DNA of 44,666 nt, taken from assembly GCA_009701715.1 (NCBI GenBank), contig WLJO01000019.1:1-44666 (forward strand), read 5' to 3'. The stretch is from Actinomycetota bacterium. Its GTDB lineage: Bacteria > Actinomycetota > Acidimicrobiia > Acidimicrobiales > Ilumatobacteraceae. Shown here piece after piece: positions 1 through 9,261 of this stretch; the stretch's first letter is position 1; every line of letters starts with the position of its first letter. The notes beneath the pieces were generated by a model. It did no database searches and was not told where the DNA came from. It worked only from the letters and a program-made list of their open reading frames with translations. The translations under genes and the position numbers were made by a program.

Positions 1-395
1 GGGCTGGATGCCGCGTCGGCCATGAGGCGCCAGTTGCTGCCGACGGCCGCGATCCGGTCGTTGCCGGGTGCCGTGAGCGTGTGCATCTGCACGGCGAGTT
101 TTTCGGGGTGCCACCAGTCATCGGAGTCCTGGAAGGCGAGGTACCGGCCTGTTGCGAGTGCGATCCCGGTATTGCGCGCGTTGCCGGCCCCGCGTGCACT
201 GCTGTTCTGGATCACCCTGACGCGGCTGTCGGCGATTCGGGCAACCTCGGACAGCGTGGCATCGGTGGAGCCGTCGTCGACCACGATGACCTCGAGGTCC
301 GTGTACGTCTGGTCCAGCACGCTTTTCAGCGCGTCGGCGATGACGTCCTGCCGGTTGAACACCGGGAGGACCACCGAGACGAGGGGTGGCTCCAC
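1..395 (-). CDS. Family 2 glycosyltransferase, N-terminal part (gene runs off the left edge)
   Basis: Only the first ~131 codons lie in the window. The reverse-strand translation begins VEPPLVSVVLPVFNR and continues with the GT-A nucleotide-sugar fold: the VVDDGSTD motif near residues 39-46 and the DSDDWW segment near 93-98, which corresponds to the DXD-type metal/UDP-sugar site. Family 2 enzymes transfer a sugar from a nucleotide sugar to a lipid, polysaccharide or protein acceptor on the cytoplasmic side of the membrane. A GTG at 395 is the likeliest start because the similarity begins directly after it, but the frame stays open upstream. The acceptor cannot be inferred from this fragment. 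The gene is divergent from the FAD hydroxylase at 449, with only ~50 bp for both promoters. Confidence 0.85.
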   Translation of the reverse strand, partial: MEPPLVSVVLPVFNRQDVIADALKSVLDQTYTDLEVIVVDDGSTDATLSEVARIADSRVRVIQNSSARGAGNARNTGIALATGRYLAFQDSDDWWHPEKLAVQMHTLTAPGNDRIAAVGSNWRLMADAASS

Positions 396-448
396 GCACT
401 GAGCGTATCGGTGCGCCTCGTCGGCGGTCCCGGTGGCAGGATGCCCGT

Positions 449-1690
449 ATGCGAGTGATCATCGCCGGGGGCGGCATCGGTGGGTTGACGGCAGCGATGG
501 CGCTCCACGCACGTGGCATCGACGTGCAGGTTTACGAATCGGTGGTGGAACTGCAGCCGCTCGGTGTGGGCATCAACCTGCTCCCGCACGCGATGGCACA
601 CCTGCAGCGGCTCGACCTGCTCGACGTCGTGCTCCCGTTGGGTGTGCCGACGGCAGAGTTGTGCTTCTTCAACAGGTTCGGACAGTTGATCTGGCGAGAG
701 CCCCGCGGGCTCGCTGCCGGGTACCCGATCCCGCAGCTCTCGGTGCACCGCGGCCACCTCCACATGGCGCTCCTCGCCGAGGCCCGGCGCAGGCTCGGCG
801 ATGCCGCGGTGCTCAACGCGCACGCCGTGCAGACGTTCCGCGAGGACGAGAGCGGTCGGGTAATGGTGGAGGTGCTCGACCGCGTGGCGGACCGCACGGT
901 GACCGAAACCGCAGACGTGCTCGTGGGTGCGGACGGTATCCACTCGGCGATCCGGCAGCACTTCTATCCGGACGAGGGCCCGCCGTCATGGCAGGGTGAC
1001 ATCCTGTGGCGCGCCACGTCGCGCTGGAAGCCGTTCCTCACGGGCCGGTCGATGTTCATGGCCGGCCATCTGCCGCACAAGTTCGTGGCATACCCGCTCA
1101 GTGAGGTCGGTGACGATGGAATGTGCACCGTCAACTGGATCGCCGAGTTGGACCGCCGCGCGTTCGGGATGACGAGTCGCGAGGACTGGAACCGACGGGG
1201 GAACTTCAACGACTTCATGCCGCACTTCGAGGACTGGGTGTTCGACTGGCTCGACATCCCGGCGATGTGCCGCCAGACGGATACCGCGTTCGAGTTCCCG
1301 ATGATCGACCGCGACCCACTCGACCGATGGACGTTCGGCAGTGTGACTCTGCTGGGCGACGCGGCCCACCCCATGTACCCGATCGGCTCGAACGGTGCGT
1401 CACAGGCGATCGTCGACGGGTTGGTGCTCGCGGACGCGCTCGTTCAGGATGGCGTTGCGGCAGGCCTCGCCCGCTACGAGGCAGAGCGTCGGCCGCGTAC
1501 GTCTCAGATCGTGCTCTCGAATCGCAAGCACGGCCCCGAACGGGTCATGGACCTCGCCGAACAGCGGGCGCCGAGCGGCTTCACGGACGTGAACGAGGTG
1601 TTCGCCCCGGGCGAACTCGAGGTGGTGGCTGCGCAGTACCGCCAACTGGCCGGGTTCGACCTCGACTCGATCCTCAAGGGCGGAAAGTAA
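449..1690 (+). CDS. FAD-dependent monooxygenase (aromatic hydroxylase family)
   Basis: A 413-residue single-component flavin hydroxylase of the p-hydroxybenzoate/salicylate hydroxylase fold. The ADP-binding GGGIGG motif sits at residues 7-12, the DG motif (VGADGIHS) is mid-protein, and the second FAD motif, LLGDAAHPMYPIGSNG, begins near residue 301. Such enzymes use NAD(P)H and O2 to hydroxylate an aromatic or similar ring. The ATG at 449 is chosen because the Rossmann strand MRVIIAGGG starts there; the open frame upstream (from 386) has no family similarity. No partner gene identifies the substrate. It lies tail-to-tail with acetoacetyl-CoA synthetase. Confidence 0.9.
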   Translation: MRVIIAGGGIGGLTAAMALHARGIDVQVYESVVELQPLGVGINLLPHAMAHLQRLDLLDVVLPLGVPTAELCFFNRFGQLIWREPRGLAAGYPIPQLSVHRGHLHMALLAEARRRLGDAAVLNAHAVQTFREDESGRVMVEVLDRVADRTVTETADVLVGADGIHSAIRQHFYPDEGPPSWQGDILWRATSRWKPFLTGRSMFMAGHLPHKFVAYPLSEVGDDGMCTVNWIAELDRRAFGMTSREDWNRRGNFNDFMPHFEDWVFDWLDIPAMCRQTDTAFEFPMIDRDPLDRWTFGSVTLLGDAAHPMYPIGSNGASQAIVDGLVLADALVQDGVAAGLARYEAERRPRTSQIVLSNRKHGPERVMDLAEQRAPSGFTDVNEVFAPGELEVVAAQYRQLAGFDLDSILKGGK

Positions 1691-1693
1691 GGC

Positions 1694-1729
1694 GCACTCC
1701 CGTGCATTCTCGGGACCGAGGACGAGTGC
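1694..1729. terminator. Weak hairpin between convergent genes
   Basis: The 39-bp gap between two convergent stops contains GCACTC (1694-1699) and its complement GAGTGC (1724-1729), enclosing a smaller CCCG/CGGG pair (1699-1702 and 1711-1714). It is in the right place for a bidirectional terminator but the stems are short and there is no T-tract. Low confidence. Confidence 0.25.
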
Positions 1730-3610
1730 TTACTGGGACGCGTAGGCGACGAACCAGTCGATCGCCGACGGAACGGCGAGCGACTCGCTGCTCAGCACCC
1801 GGTCTGCGGGCTGCCCGGAGAGGATCTTCTTGACCGGAACCTCGAGCTTCTTGCCCGACAGTGTGCGTGGCACGAGCGGCACCGCTTCGATGACGTCGGG
1901 GGAGTGCCGCGGCGACAGCGCAGAGCGCAGCTCAGCGCGGATTCTGGCCCTTAGGGCATCGTCGAGGTCGATGCCGTCGCGGAGTTGCACGAAGAGGTAC
2001 AGCCGGTCGAGATCGCCGTCCTCGAGATGCACGACCAGACTGTCGACCACCTCGGGGAGTGCCTCCACCACCGTGTAGAACTCGGCGGACCCGAGTCGTA
2101 CCCCGCCACGGTTCAGCGTGGCATCCGATCGCCCGGAGATGACGCATCCACCGTGCTCGGTGAAGGTGATCCAGTCGCCGTGGCACCACACACCTGGGTA
2201 CCGGTCGAAGTAGGCGCTGCGGTAGCGCGAGCCGTCGTCGTCGCCGAGAAAGCCGAGCGGCATCGAGGGCATGGGTGTGGTGATCACGAGTTCGCCCTGC
2301 ACACCGGTGGCGCACCGGTTGCCGTCCTCGTCAAACGCGGCGGCCTCCCGGCCGAGAACCTGTCCGGGGATCTCGCCGTTCACCACCGGCACCATCGGGT
2401 TCCAGCCGACGAAGCAACTGCAGATGTCGGTGCCGCCGGAGATCGAGTTGATGATGACGTCCGGTCCCATCACCGACTCCAGCCACTCGAATCCCTCGAC
2501 CGGGAGCGGGGCACCGGTGGAGCCGACCTGCCAGATCCGTCCGCGGTGGGGTTCGAGCCCTGCCTTGCGACAGTTCATGTAGAAGCCCGCCGACGCGCCG
2601 AACACCGTGGTCTGCGACCGTTCCGCAACGTCCCACAGGGTGTTGAGGCCCGGGCTAGCGGGGTCTCCGTCGAACAGCACGACCGAACTGCCGACCAGCA
2701 GGCCTGACACCAGGAAGTTCCACATCATCCACCCGGTGGTGGTGAACCAGAACAGCCGGTCTGCCGGGGTGATGTCGGTGTGCAGTGCGTGGACGACGAG
2801 GTGCTCGACCGTGATGCCGACGTGGCTGTGCACGATGGGCTTGGGGAGCCCGGTTGTGCCGGAGGAGTACAGCACGTAGATCGGCGTCTCGTAACCGACC
2901 GGTGCGAAGCCTTCGTGACGTGCCTCACCGATCAGCGAGGACCACTCGTCGGGACCGGCGCCGAGGTACTGCACGGCAATGGTGGTGCGGACCGACGGGA
3001 GGTGCTCGAGGATCTCGGTGACCTCGAGGCGACGGTCGATCTCTTTCGGGCCGTATCGGTAGCCGTCGACGTGGACGAGCACCGTGGGCTCGAACTGAGC
3101 GAAGCGGTCGATCACGGCCCTCGGCCCGAACTCTGGTGCGCAACTGGACCACACGGCGCCGAGCGTGGCAGTGGCGAGGAACGTTACGAGGGTCTCGACG
3201 ATGTTCGGCGAGTAGGACCCCACTCGGTCCGCAGCGGTTACTCCGAGCGCCTCGAGACCGGCCGCGCAGCGCGCCACTTGGTCCTCCAACTGCGCCCAGG
3301 TGAGCGTGCGGGGCGAACGCGTCTGGCTGTGCTCGATGACGGCGATGTCGTCAGGCGCCACCGCTGCGCGGGCGAGAGCGTGCTCGGCGTAGTTGAGCGT
3401 GCCACCGGGGTACCACGCGGCCGAGGGCATCGAGCGGTCCGCGAGCGCTGCCGTCGGGTAGTCGTGCCACCGGACACCGAGGAACTCGCTCGCCTCGGAC
3501 CAGAAACGGTCGAGGTCCGCGATCGACCAGGCATGCAGATCGTCGAAGGTCTCGAACCCGTGCTTGCGGGCGAGACGGACGATCATTGCGTTGGTGCGGC
3601 GGTTGGACAT
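1730..3610 (-). CDS. Acetoacetyl-CoA synthetase (acetoacetate-CoA ligase)
   Basis: About 626 residues of the ANL adenylate-forming superfamily, in the acetyl/acetoacetyl-CoA synthetase branch. Family features visible in order: an N-terminal RKHGFETFDDLHAWSI region, the phosphate-binding YSSGTTGLPKPIVHSH loop, the TTTGWMMWNFLVSGLL segment, GSTGAPLP, SGGTDICSCF, the WCHGDW/SGRSDATLNRGG hinge region, and the C-terminal PRTLSGKKLEVPVKK with the catalytic lysine. The enzyme converts acetoacetate, ATP and CoA to acetoacetyl-CoA in ketone-body or polyhydroxybutyrate use. The N-terminus is a little shorter than usual for the family. The ATG at 3610 is used; a TTG at 3625 directly after an in-frame stop is the only longer option. 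It lies downstream of an acyl-CoA dehydrogenase on the same strand but a strong hairpin separates them. Confidence 0.9.
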   Translation of the reverse strand: MSNRRTNAMIVRLARKHGFETFDDLHAWSIADLDRFWSEASEFLGVRWHDYPTAALADRSMPSAAWYPGGTLNYAEHALARAAVAPDDIAVIEHSQTRSPRTLTWAQLEDQVARCAAGLEALGVTAADRVGSYSPNIVETLVTFLATATLGAVWSSCAPEFGPRAVIDRFAQFEPTVLVHVDGYRYGPKEIDRRLEVTEILEHLPSVRTTIAVQYLGAGPDEWSSLIGEARHEGFAPVGYETPIYVLYSSGTTGLPKPIVHSHVGITVEHLVVHALHTDITPADRLFWFTTTGWMMWNFLVSGLLVGSSVVLFDGDPASPGLNTLWDVAERSQTTVFGASAGFYMNCRKAGLEPHRGRIWQVGSTGAPLPVEGFEWLESVMGPDVIINSISGGTDICSCFVGWNPMVPVVNGEIPGQVLGREAAAFDEDGNRCATGVQGELVITTPMPSMPLGFLGDDDGSRYRSAYFDRYPGVWCHGDWITFTEHGGCVISGRSDATLNRGGVRLGSAEFYTVVEALPEVVDSLVVHLEDGDLDRLYLFVQLRDGIDLDDALRARIRAELRSALSPRHSPDVIEAVPLVPRTLSGKKLEVPVKKILSGQPADRVLSSESLAVPSAIDWFVAYASQ

Positions 3611-3667
3611 GGAGGCATCGATCAATCACTGACGGGGAACGACGGTGTGCAACCGTCCGGAAAACAG

Positions 3668-3716
3668 GTTCTGGGTCGACTCCCGGCTGAAGACCAACCG
3701 GGAATCGACCCAGAAC
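3668..3716 (-). terminator. Strong hairpin downstream of the acyl-CoA dehydrogenase
   Basis: Arms 3668-3686 and 3698-3716 are complementary over 19 bp with one mismatch, around an 11-nt loop (3687-3697). It starts 16 nt after the acyl-CoA dehydrogenase stop codon on the minus strand and is followed there by CTGTTTTCC, a partial T-tract. It most likely ends or attenuates transcription before acetoacetyl-CoA synthetase, or stabilises the upstream 3' end. Confidence 0.75.
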
Positions 3717-3731
3717 GCTCAGGGTTTTGGC

Positions 3732-5048
3732 TTAGCTGGAGCCGGTGAACAGCGAGCCGCGGTGGCTGTTGCTGCTGCCGGCTGCCTTCTCGGCCTCACG
3801 GCTCTTGGCCTCGGCGCGGGCCACCACCTGGTGGTGAACCTCGTCGGGGCCGTCCGCCAGACGAAGCGTGCGCTGGCCGTGCCACATCTCGGCGAGCGGG
3901 AACCACTGCGAGATGCCTGCGGCACCGTGCATCTGGATCGCCTCGTTGATGATGTCGCAGCACTTCTCCGGCACCATCGCCTTGACGGCGCTGACCCACA
4001 CGCGTGCCTCTGCGTTGCCGAGGGTGTCCATCGCCTTGGCGGCACGGAGCACCATCAGGCGCATCGCCTCGACCTCGATGCGAGCACGGGAGATGACTTC
4101 CATGTTCTTGCCGAGGTTGATGAGCTTCTTGCCGAAGCCCTCACGGTTGAGACCACGGTCGACCATCATCTCGATGGCGCGCTCGGCCGAACCGATGGAG
4201 CGCATGCAGTGGTGAATACGTCCCGGCCCGAGGCGGAGCTGCGAGATCTCGAAGCCGCGGCCCTCGCCCCAGAGGATGTTCGACTTGGGTACGCGCACAT
4301 CGGTGAACTTGATGTGCATGTGCCCGTGCGGTGCATCGTCCTGGCCGAACACGTGCATCGGCCCGACGATCTCCACACCGGGGGCATCGATCGGGACGAG
4401 GATCTGCGACTGCTGCTTGTACGTGTCAGCGTTCGGGTTCGTCTTGACCATGGTGATCATGATCTTGCAGCGGGGATCGCCCGCACCCGAGATGTAGAAC
4501 TTCTCGCCGTTGATGACCCACTCGTCGCCGTCGAGCACCGCAATGGTGCCGATCTGCTTCGCGTCGGACGACATCACGCCGGGCTCCGTCATGGCATACG
4601 CGGAACGGATCTCTCCGTGGAGCAGCGGCTCGAGCCACTGTGCCTTCTGCTCGGGCGTGCCGACACGCTCGAGGACTTCCATGTTGCCCGTGTCTGGTGC
4701 GGAGCAGTTGAGGCACTCCGAGGCCAGACGGTTCTTGCCGAGCTCGTTGGCGATGTAGGCATAGTCGAGGTTCGTGAGACCCTCGCCGGTGTCGGCGTTC
4801 GGGAGGAAGAAGTTCCAGAGCCCCGATGCCTTTGCCTTTGACTTCGCTCCGTCGAGGAGCTCGAGCTGGCCGGGTGCCCAGCTCCAGCGCTCGGTACGGT
4901 TCTCGCCGAGTCGGTAGAACTCCTCGGTAATCGGCTCGACCTCGTCGCGGATGAATGCCTTGACCGCTTCGTACAGTGGTTCGACCTTGGTGGACATCCT
5001 CAGGTCGAAGTCGTCCATGCTGGCCGACTTCAGTGCGCCCCCAACCAT
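3732..5048 (-). CDS. Acyl-CoA dehydrogenase, ACAD10/11-like
   Basis: A 438-residue flavoprotein that oxidises an acyl-CoA to the enoyl-CoA and passes electrons to an electron-transfer flavoprotein. Visible features are the FAD/substrate segment AYAMTEPGVMSSDA, the beta-domain INGEKFYISGAGDP, FKITDVRVP-like KFTDVRVPKSN, the IQMHGAAGIS FAD loop and a C-terminal RLADGPDEVHH. In medium-chain dehydrogenases the catalytic Glu lies in YEGT; the aligned position here reads ADGPDEV. I recall this as typical of the ACAD10/11 branch rather than a defect. The ATG is fixed by an AAAGGAG ribosome site at 5053-5059. The likely role is beta-oxidation of branched or modified acyl-CoAs, consistent with the neighbouring acetoacetyl-CoA synthetase. 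Confidence 0.92.
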   Translation of the reverse strand: MVGGALKSASMDDFDLRMSTKVEPLYEAVKAFIRDEVEPITEEFYRLGENRTERWSWAPGQLELLDGAKSKAKASGLWNFFLPNADTGEGLTNLDYAYIANELGKNRLASECLNCSAPDTGNMEVLERVGTPEQKAQWLEPLLHGEIRSAYAMTEPGVMSSDAKQIGTIAVLDGDEWVINGEKFYISGAGDPRCKIMITMVKTNPNADTYKQQSQILVPIDAPGVEIVGPMHVFGQDDAPHGHMHIKFTDVRVPKSNILWGEGRGFEISQLRLGPGRIHHCMRSIGSAERAIEMMVDRGLNREGFGKKLINLGKNMEVISRARIEVEAMRLMVLRAAKAMDTLGNAEARVWVSAVKAMVPEKCCDIINEAIQMHGAAGISQWFPLAEMWHGQRTLRLADGPDEVHHQVVARAEAKSREAEKAAGSSNSHRGSLFTGSS

Positions 5049-5118
5049 GTGGCTCCTTTCGGGTAGCTGTGCCGCTGATCGTAGTGAACCGATCGGGCCA
5101 TACGCCTAGCCGGGCAGG

Positions 5119-6315
5119 TCAGACTGGCTGTGACCTTCGTCGGTCCCAGTCCGCCTGAGCGAGCCCGAACTGGTCCGCCGCTACCGGTCGGCTCACCAAA
5201 TAGCCCTGAACAGCGTCACAACCGACCTCGTTGACGAGCGACAACTCGGCATCGGACTCCACACCCTCCACCACCACTTTCAGCTCGAGTGCCTCGCCGA
5301 GGTCGACGGCGGCCCGGAGCATGGCCCTCGTGTGCTCGAGGCCGCCGCGGTCCGTGTGGACGAACAGCCGGTTGATTTTCAACTCGTTGAAGGGATAGAT
5401 GCGGAGCCGCTCGAACGTGGAGCTACCCGTGCCGAAGTCGTCCATCGCGAGACGGAAGCCCAGCAGACGGAAGCGCGTAAGCACGTCGAGGGCGTCGGTG
5501 AGCTGCCCGGTCTCGGCGGATTCGGTGATCTCGAGGGTCCAGCCGGCGGGTGCACCGCTTGCTGACAGCACCGATCGGATGTGGTCGGGCAGGGTGAGGT
5601 CCTCGAGGTCGAGCACCGAGAGATTGATCGAGATCTCGCCGAGCGCGGCGAGTGCGGCGAAGTTCTTGCGGTCGTCTGCCGCACGCTCGAGCACCAGGTT
5701 GAGCAGGCGCCTGCTCCGCCCGGTGGCCTCGATGAAGGGGATCCAGGTGCCGGGTGACACCGTCTCGAATCCGGCAACGCTGAGCCTCACCAGTGCCTCG
5801 GCGCCGGTGATGGCCCCGGACGCGAGGTCCACCTTCGGCTGGTACAGCAGGTGCACCTGACCCTCATCGATGGCGTTCATCGCCACGTCGCTCAGGCGGC
5901 GGATGGCTCCCGTGTCGTCCTTGACGACCGCCTGCTTGGACTCCTCGAAGAGGCGCCCGAGCTCGTCGATGTCTACCGGTTTGGAGCAGGCACCAAGCAC
6001 ACGGAAACCGCTCAGTTCGGCCACGCGCTGGGCCGAGGCGAGCACGGTGCGGTCCGCCCCGGTAAGCAGGATGAGTGCGACACCGGGCTGACGCTTGCGG
6101 AGCAGCCGCATGACCTGCAGACCGTCGGTGTCGCCGAGCGTGAGGTCAAGCAGCACGAGGTCGTGACCGATTCCGGCGAGCCTGTCGATCTCTGCAGGGG
6201 TGGTTGCGATGTCGGTCTCGAACCCGTGCCCGAACGCAATGTCGCCGAGGAGTTCGGCGACGGCAGCATCGTCGTCGATCACGAGCAGACGGCTGCTGGG
6301 CTGCGGCTCGGTCAC
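5119..6315 (-). CDS. Response regulator with EAL cyclic-di-GMP phosphodiesterase output
   Basis: 398 residues. An N-terminal receiver domain has the acidic triad DDD (14-16), phospho-acceptor Asp57 and Lys112. A C-terminal EAL domain (~150-390) starts with YQPKVDL and AEALVRL (EAL at 172-174) and continues with INLS, EITES, MDDFGTG, VVEGVES and VQGYLVSRP. EAL domains hydrolyse cyclic-di-GMP to pGpG. Most metal and catalytic positions are present, but the usual KID motif reads KIN, so activity may be altered. Its GTG start overlaps the stop of the upstream hybrid histidine kinase (GTGA at 6312-6315). The pair is therefore translationally coupled, and the kinase is the obvious phospho-donor. 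Confidence 0.93.
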   Translation of the reverse strand: MTEPQPSSRLLVIDDDAAVAELLGDIAFGHGFETDIATTPAEIDRLAGIGHDLVLLDLTLGDTDGLQVMRLLRKRQPGVALILLTGADRTVLASAQRVAELSGFRVLGACSKPVDIDELGRLFEESKQAVVKDDTGAIRRLSDVAMNAIDEGQVHLLYQPKVDLASGAITGAEALVRLSVAGFETVSPGTWIPFIEATGRSRRLLNLVLERAADDRKNFAALAALGEISINLSVLDLEDLTLPDHIRSVLSASGAPAGWTLEITESAETGQLTDALDVLTRFRLLGFRLAMDDFGTGSSTFERLRIYPFNELKINRLFVHTDRGGLEHTRAMLRAAVDLGEALELKVVVEGVESDAELSLVNEVGCDAVQGYLVSRPVAADQFGLAQADWDRRRSQPV

Positions 6316-9218
6316 AGCGGGCCGGCTCCTGTCGGGGCGCTGGCTGCGAGCCGGGCACCGAGCACCTTGATGAGCGCTGCGTTCAGGTCATCCTTGGAGA
6401 ACGGCTTGACGAGGGTCAGGGCACCGACGGTCTCGAGGGCACGGAGGCGATCGCTGAAGCCGGTCATGAACACAGTCACCAAGGTTGGCAGGTCCGAGGT
6501 GATCCGCGCTGCCAATTCGGCACCGTCGATCGCCTCGCCGAGGTTGGAGTCCGAGAGCAGGAGGTGGGGCTGGAACTCCTTGGCGATCTCCAGAGCCGTG
6601 GCGCTGTCCGTTGCCCTGCGGGTCTCAAAGCCCAGTTCGGAGAGCCAGACGCCCACGAGGTCCGCGAGCGACTCCTCGTCGTCTACCACGAGGGCCCGGA
6701 GCCTCGTCAGCGCAACCGGGAGGGTTGCTGGGGCGTGATCCGGGTGTGGAACGGCCGGCTTCAGGTACAGAGACATCGTCGTCCCCGATCCCTCGCGGGT
6801 GTCGATCGTTGCCCACCCGCCGCTCTGCTGGGCGAAGGAGTACACGGCAGCAAGACCCAATCCGGTTCCCTTGCCGATCTTGCCCGTGGTGAAGAACGGC
6901 TCGAACGCGCGGGCTGCAACCTCCGGGGTCATGCCCGTACCCGTGTCGCGTACAGAGAGGGCCACAACGTCCTGCACGTCACCCGCGGGGTTAGTGGCCC
7001 GAGTTCGCTCGGCCAAGATCGTCAGGTCACCGCCAAGCCCCATGGCCTCTCGTGCGTTGAACACGAGGTTGAGGACGGCGCTGGAGAGACGGCCCGGGTC
7101 GACGTCCACGTCGAGGTCCGGCCCGACGAGTTCGGTGTGCAGGCGGATTCCCGGCGAGTCGCTGAGCGCCTGCTGCAGGAGCGGATTGAGGTCTGCGATG
7201 AACTGATTCATGTTGATTGATACCGAGGTCATCGGCTGACTGCGCGCGACCGCAAGCAGGGACTTGGCGATGGTGGCGCCACGGTGGACTGCGTCCGATG
7301 CCTTGGCGACGAAGCGGTTCAACTGCGGATCGTTCACGACGGCGGGCTGGCGCTCCATCATCTGCAGGTATCCCTGGGTGATGAAGAGCAAGTTGTTGAA
7401 GTCGTGCGCGAGGCTGCCGGCGAGCACTCCGATCGACTCCATGCGCTCTGCCTGTGCAGTTCGCATCGCGATCTCGCGCCGCTCGGTCACGTCGATGCAC
7501 TGCACGAACACGAGGTTTTCGTGGGCAGCGTCGGCGATGAGGTGGGCGAACACCTCGTAGATCCGTAGCGACTGCAGGTCTGCCGCTTCCGGCGGGGTGA
7601 TTGTGATGGTGATCGAGTCCGCGTGACCCTGCCGAGCGTTGTTCAGGAGGCTGAGCACCTTGTGGGTGGTCGCCTCGTCCTGTGCCCAGATCGGCGTGTC
7701 GACGACGAGGCTCCCGGGGGGAGCCCTGGTGGTGTGGTTGTTCCCCACGAGCACACGGTCGTCGGAGTCGATGATCGCCGTCCACCCGGGGGCTCCTTGC
7801 AGAGCCGCCGCGAGGAGGGCTTCTCGGCGGCGGCGGTCCACTTCCCGCCGGGCACTGTTGTGTCCAACCTGGAGCAGCAGCACGAACATCCCGATGCCGG
7901 CCAGCAACTCGACGATCAGGAAGAGCCGTCGGGTGGTGATCGGTGTGCCGAAGCGCTCGCCGCGCCGCAGGACCATCTCAAGCGAGAACCTATCCACCAT
8001 GAGTTCTGCGCTGGCCGTGCCGGGCACACCCCTCGGCACGAGATCCTTGATCGATTCAACTGCGGTGCTGGATCCCGAGGTGGCGGTGGTCCAGATGGGT
8101 AGCGGTTCGGTGCTGCTGATGTCGTAGAGCGTCAGTGCAACTTCGTCGGATGCGGTAGTGGAAGGCGAGAGCGCACGCGCAACGATGATCGGTATCGACA
8201 CCGTCACCACGAGCAGCCTCGGCCGCTCGGGATCGAAGAGTCCGCCCGGGGTCAGCGGCGCTGCGTAGACGATCTGTGGGTGCAACTCGCCGGAAGGGGT
8301 TGCGAACGTGACGAGGTCCAGGAGCACGGTGCTGCCGCTGCTGACGAGTCGCCTGAACTCTGCGCCGGTCTGTGCGGCCAGCCAGACGCTGAGGGACTCC
8401 TCGAACACCTGCCCGTAGTCCGAGAGGGCCGCTAGCACCTCGGGGTTGCTACCGGGCCGGGCATCGACGAGTGCTGCAGCGGTGATCGGGTCGTGGCCGT
8501 AGACCACGGTCTGGACGAGGTCGGCGAATGTCGCTGGATCGAAGTGGACCTCGTTCGAGGTGTTCGCCTTTGTTGCGAGCACGTTGATCTCGTCGGAGAT
8601 GTTCGTGTTGAACGAGAACGCCGTCGCCTCTGCAGCCTTCCGGAGTGCCTTGCTGTCCTGACGGTCCCATGAGGCAAGCGTGAGTACAACCACGAGGAAC
8701 GACACGAAGAGTGCTAGCGCGGGCGCCCAGAGCGGGGATCCCTCGAGGCCGGGCCACGGGAAGGCAACGACAACGGCAGCTGCGAGCAGTCCAACAGCGG
8801 TGTGCAGGTACTCAGTGCCCCACGTGGATGGCGAGAACCCCGCTGACTGGATGGCGGTCTGCACGGCGGCAATCGCGGCAGCGAGTACGGCGAGTACCGG
8901 GAAACTGAGTGCAGCGCGTCGCATCGGGGTACTGGTCGGATGGCGTCGACGAAGCGCTGTTCCGGCCAGCAGTCCCCCGGCCGCGACGACGAGGAACGAG
9001 CCCAGGTCAACCAATGCGCTGTGGTTCTGGATGAAGTGGGACGCAGCGAGCGTGGTGAGGCACAGCGCGCCGGGGATCCAGCCGAGCACGAATGCCACGG
9101 CTACCAGGGCGATGTCCACTCGGGAGTCCCAACGGTCCACACCCAGGAATCCGGAGCCAACGCACAGCAACACGGTGAGCCCCGCTCGCTGCAACCCAGA
9201 ACGCGGGGGAATTTTCAT
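6312..9218 (-). CDS. Membrane hybrid histidine kinase with receiver domain
   Basis: 968 residues. Several hydrophobic membrane helices occupy ~10-180, followed by an extracytoplasmic region (~185-428) of CHASE/Cache-like size. A final membrane helix (~432-450), an arginine-rich helix and a PAS-like domain (~470-580) follow. The HisKA core ERMESIGVLAGSLAHDFNN has the phospho-accepting His605. The HATPase domain has N721 of the N box, DTGTGM (758-763) and GKGTGLGLA (782-790). The C-terminal receiver (~840-955) has DDEE, the phospho-acceptor Asp890 and Lys938. The HDFNN type is common in kinases with an attached receiver. It overlaps the EAL response regulator by 4 bp, so the predicted output is cyclic-di-GMP turnover. 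The signal is unknown. Confidence 0.93.
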   Translation of the reverse strand: MKIPPRSGLQRAGLTVLLCVGSGFLGVDRWDSRVDIALVAVAFVLGWIPGALCLTTLAASHFIQNHSALVDLGSFLVVAAGGLLAGTALRRRHPTSTPMRRAALSFPVLAVLAAAIAAVQTAIQSAGFSPSTWGTEYLHTAVGLLAAAVVVAFPWPGLEGSPLWAPALALFVSFLVVVLTLASWDRQDSKALRKAAEATAFSFNTNISDEINVLATKANTSNEVHFDPATFADLVQTVVYGHDPITAAALVDARPGSNPEVLAALSDYGQVFEESLSVWLAAQTGAEFRRLVSSGSTVLLDLVTFATPSGELHPQIVYAAPLTPGGLFDPERPRLLVVTVSIPIIVARALSPSTTASDEVALTLYDISSTEPLPIWTTATSGSSTAVESIKDLVPRGVPGTASAELMVDRFSLEMVLRRGERFGTPITTRRLFLIVELLAGIGMFVLLLQVGHNSARREVDRRRREALLAAALQGAPGWTAIIDSDDRVLVGNNHTTRAPPGSLVVDTPIWAQDEATTHKVLSLLNNARQGHADSITITITPPEAADLQSLRIYEVFAHLIADAAHENLVFVQCIDVTERREIAMRTAQAERMESIGVLAGSLAHDFNNLLFITQGYLQMMERQPAVVNDPQLNRFVAKASDAVHRGATIAKSLLAVARSQPMTSVSINMNQFIADLNPLLQQALSDSPGIRLHTELVGPDLDVDVDPGRLSSAVLNLVFNAREAMGLGGDLTILAERTRATNPAGDVQDVVALSVRDTGTGMTPEVAARAFEPFFTTGKIGKGTGLGLAAVYSFAQQSGGWATIDTREGSGTTMSLYLKPAVPHPDHAPATLPVALTRLRALVVDDEESLADLVGVWLSELGFETRRATDSATALEIAKEFQPHLLLSDSNLGEAIDGAELAARITSDLPTLVTVFMTGFSDRLRALETVGALTLVKPFSKDDLNAALIKVLGARLAASAPTGAGPL

Positions 9219-9261
9219 GGCCCTAGTCGTCGTGTTGGTGGGTTACCGGACGTGCCGCGGC

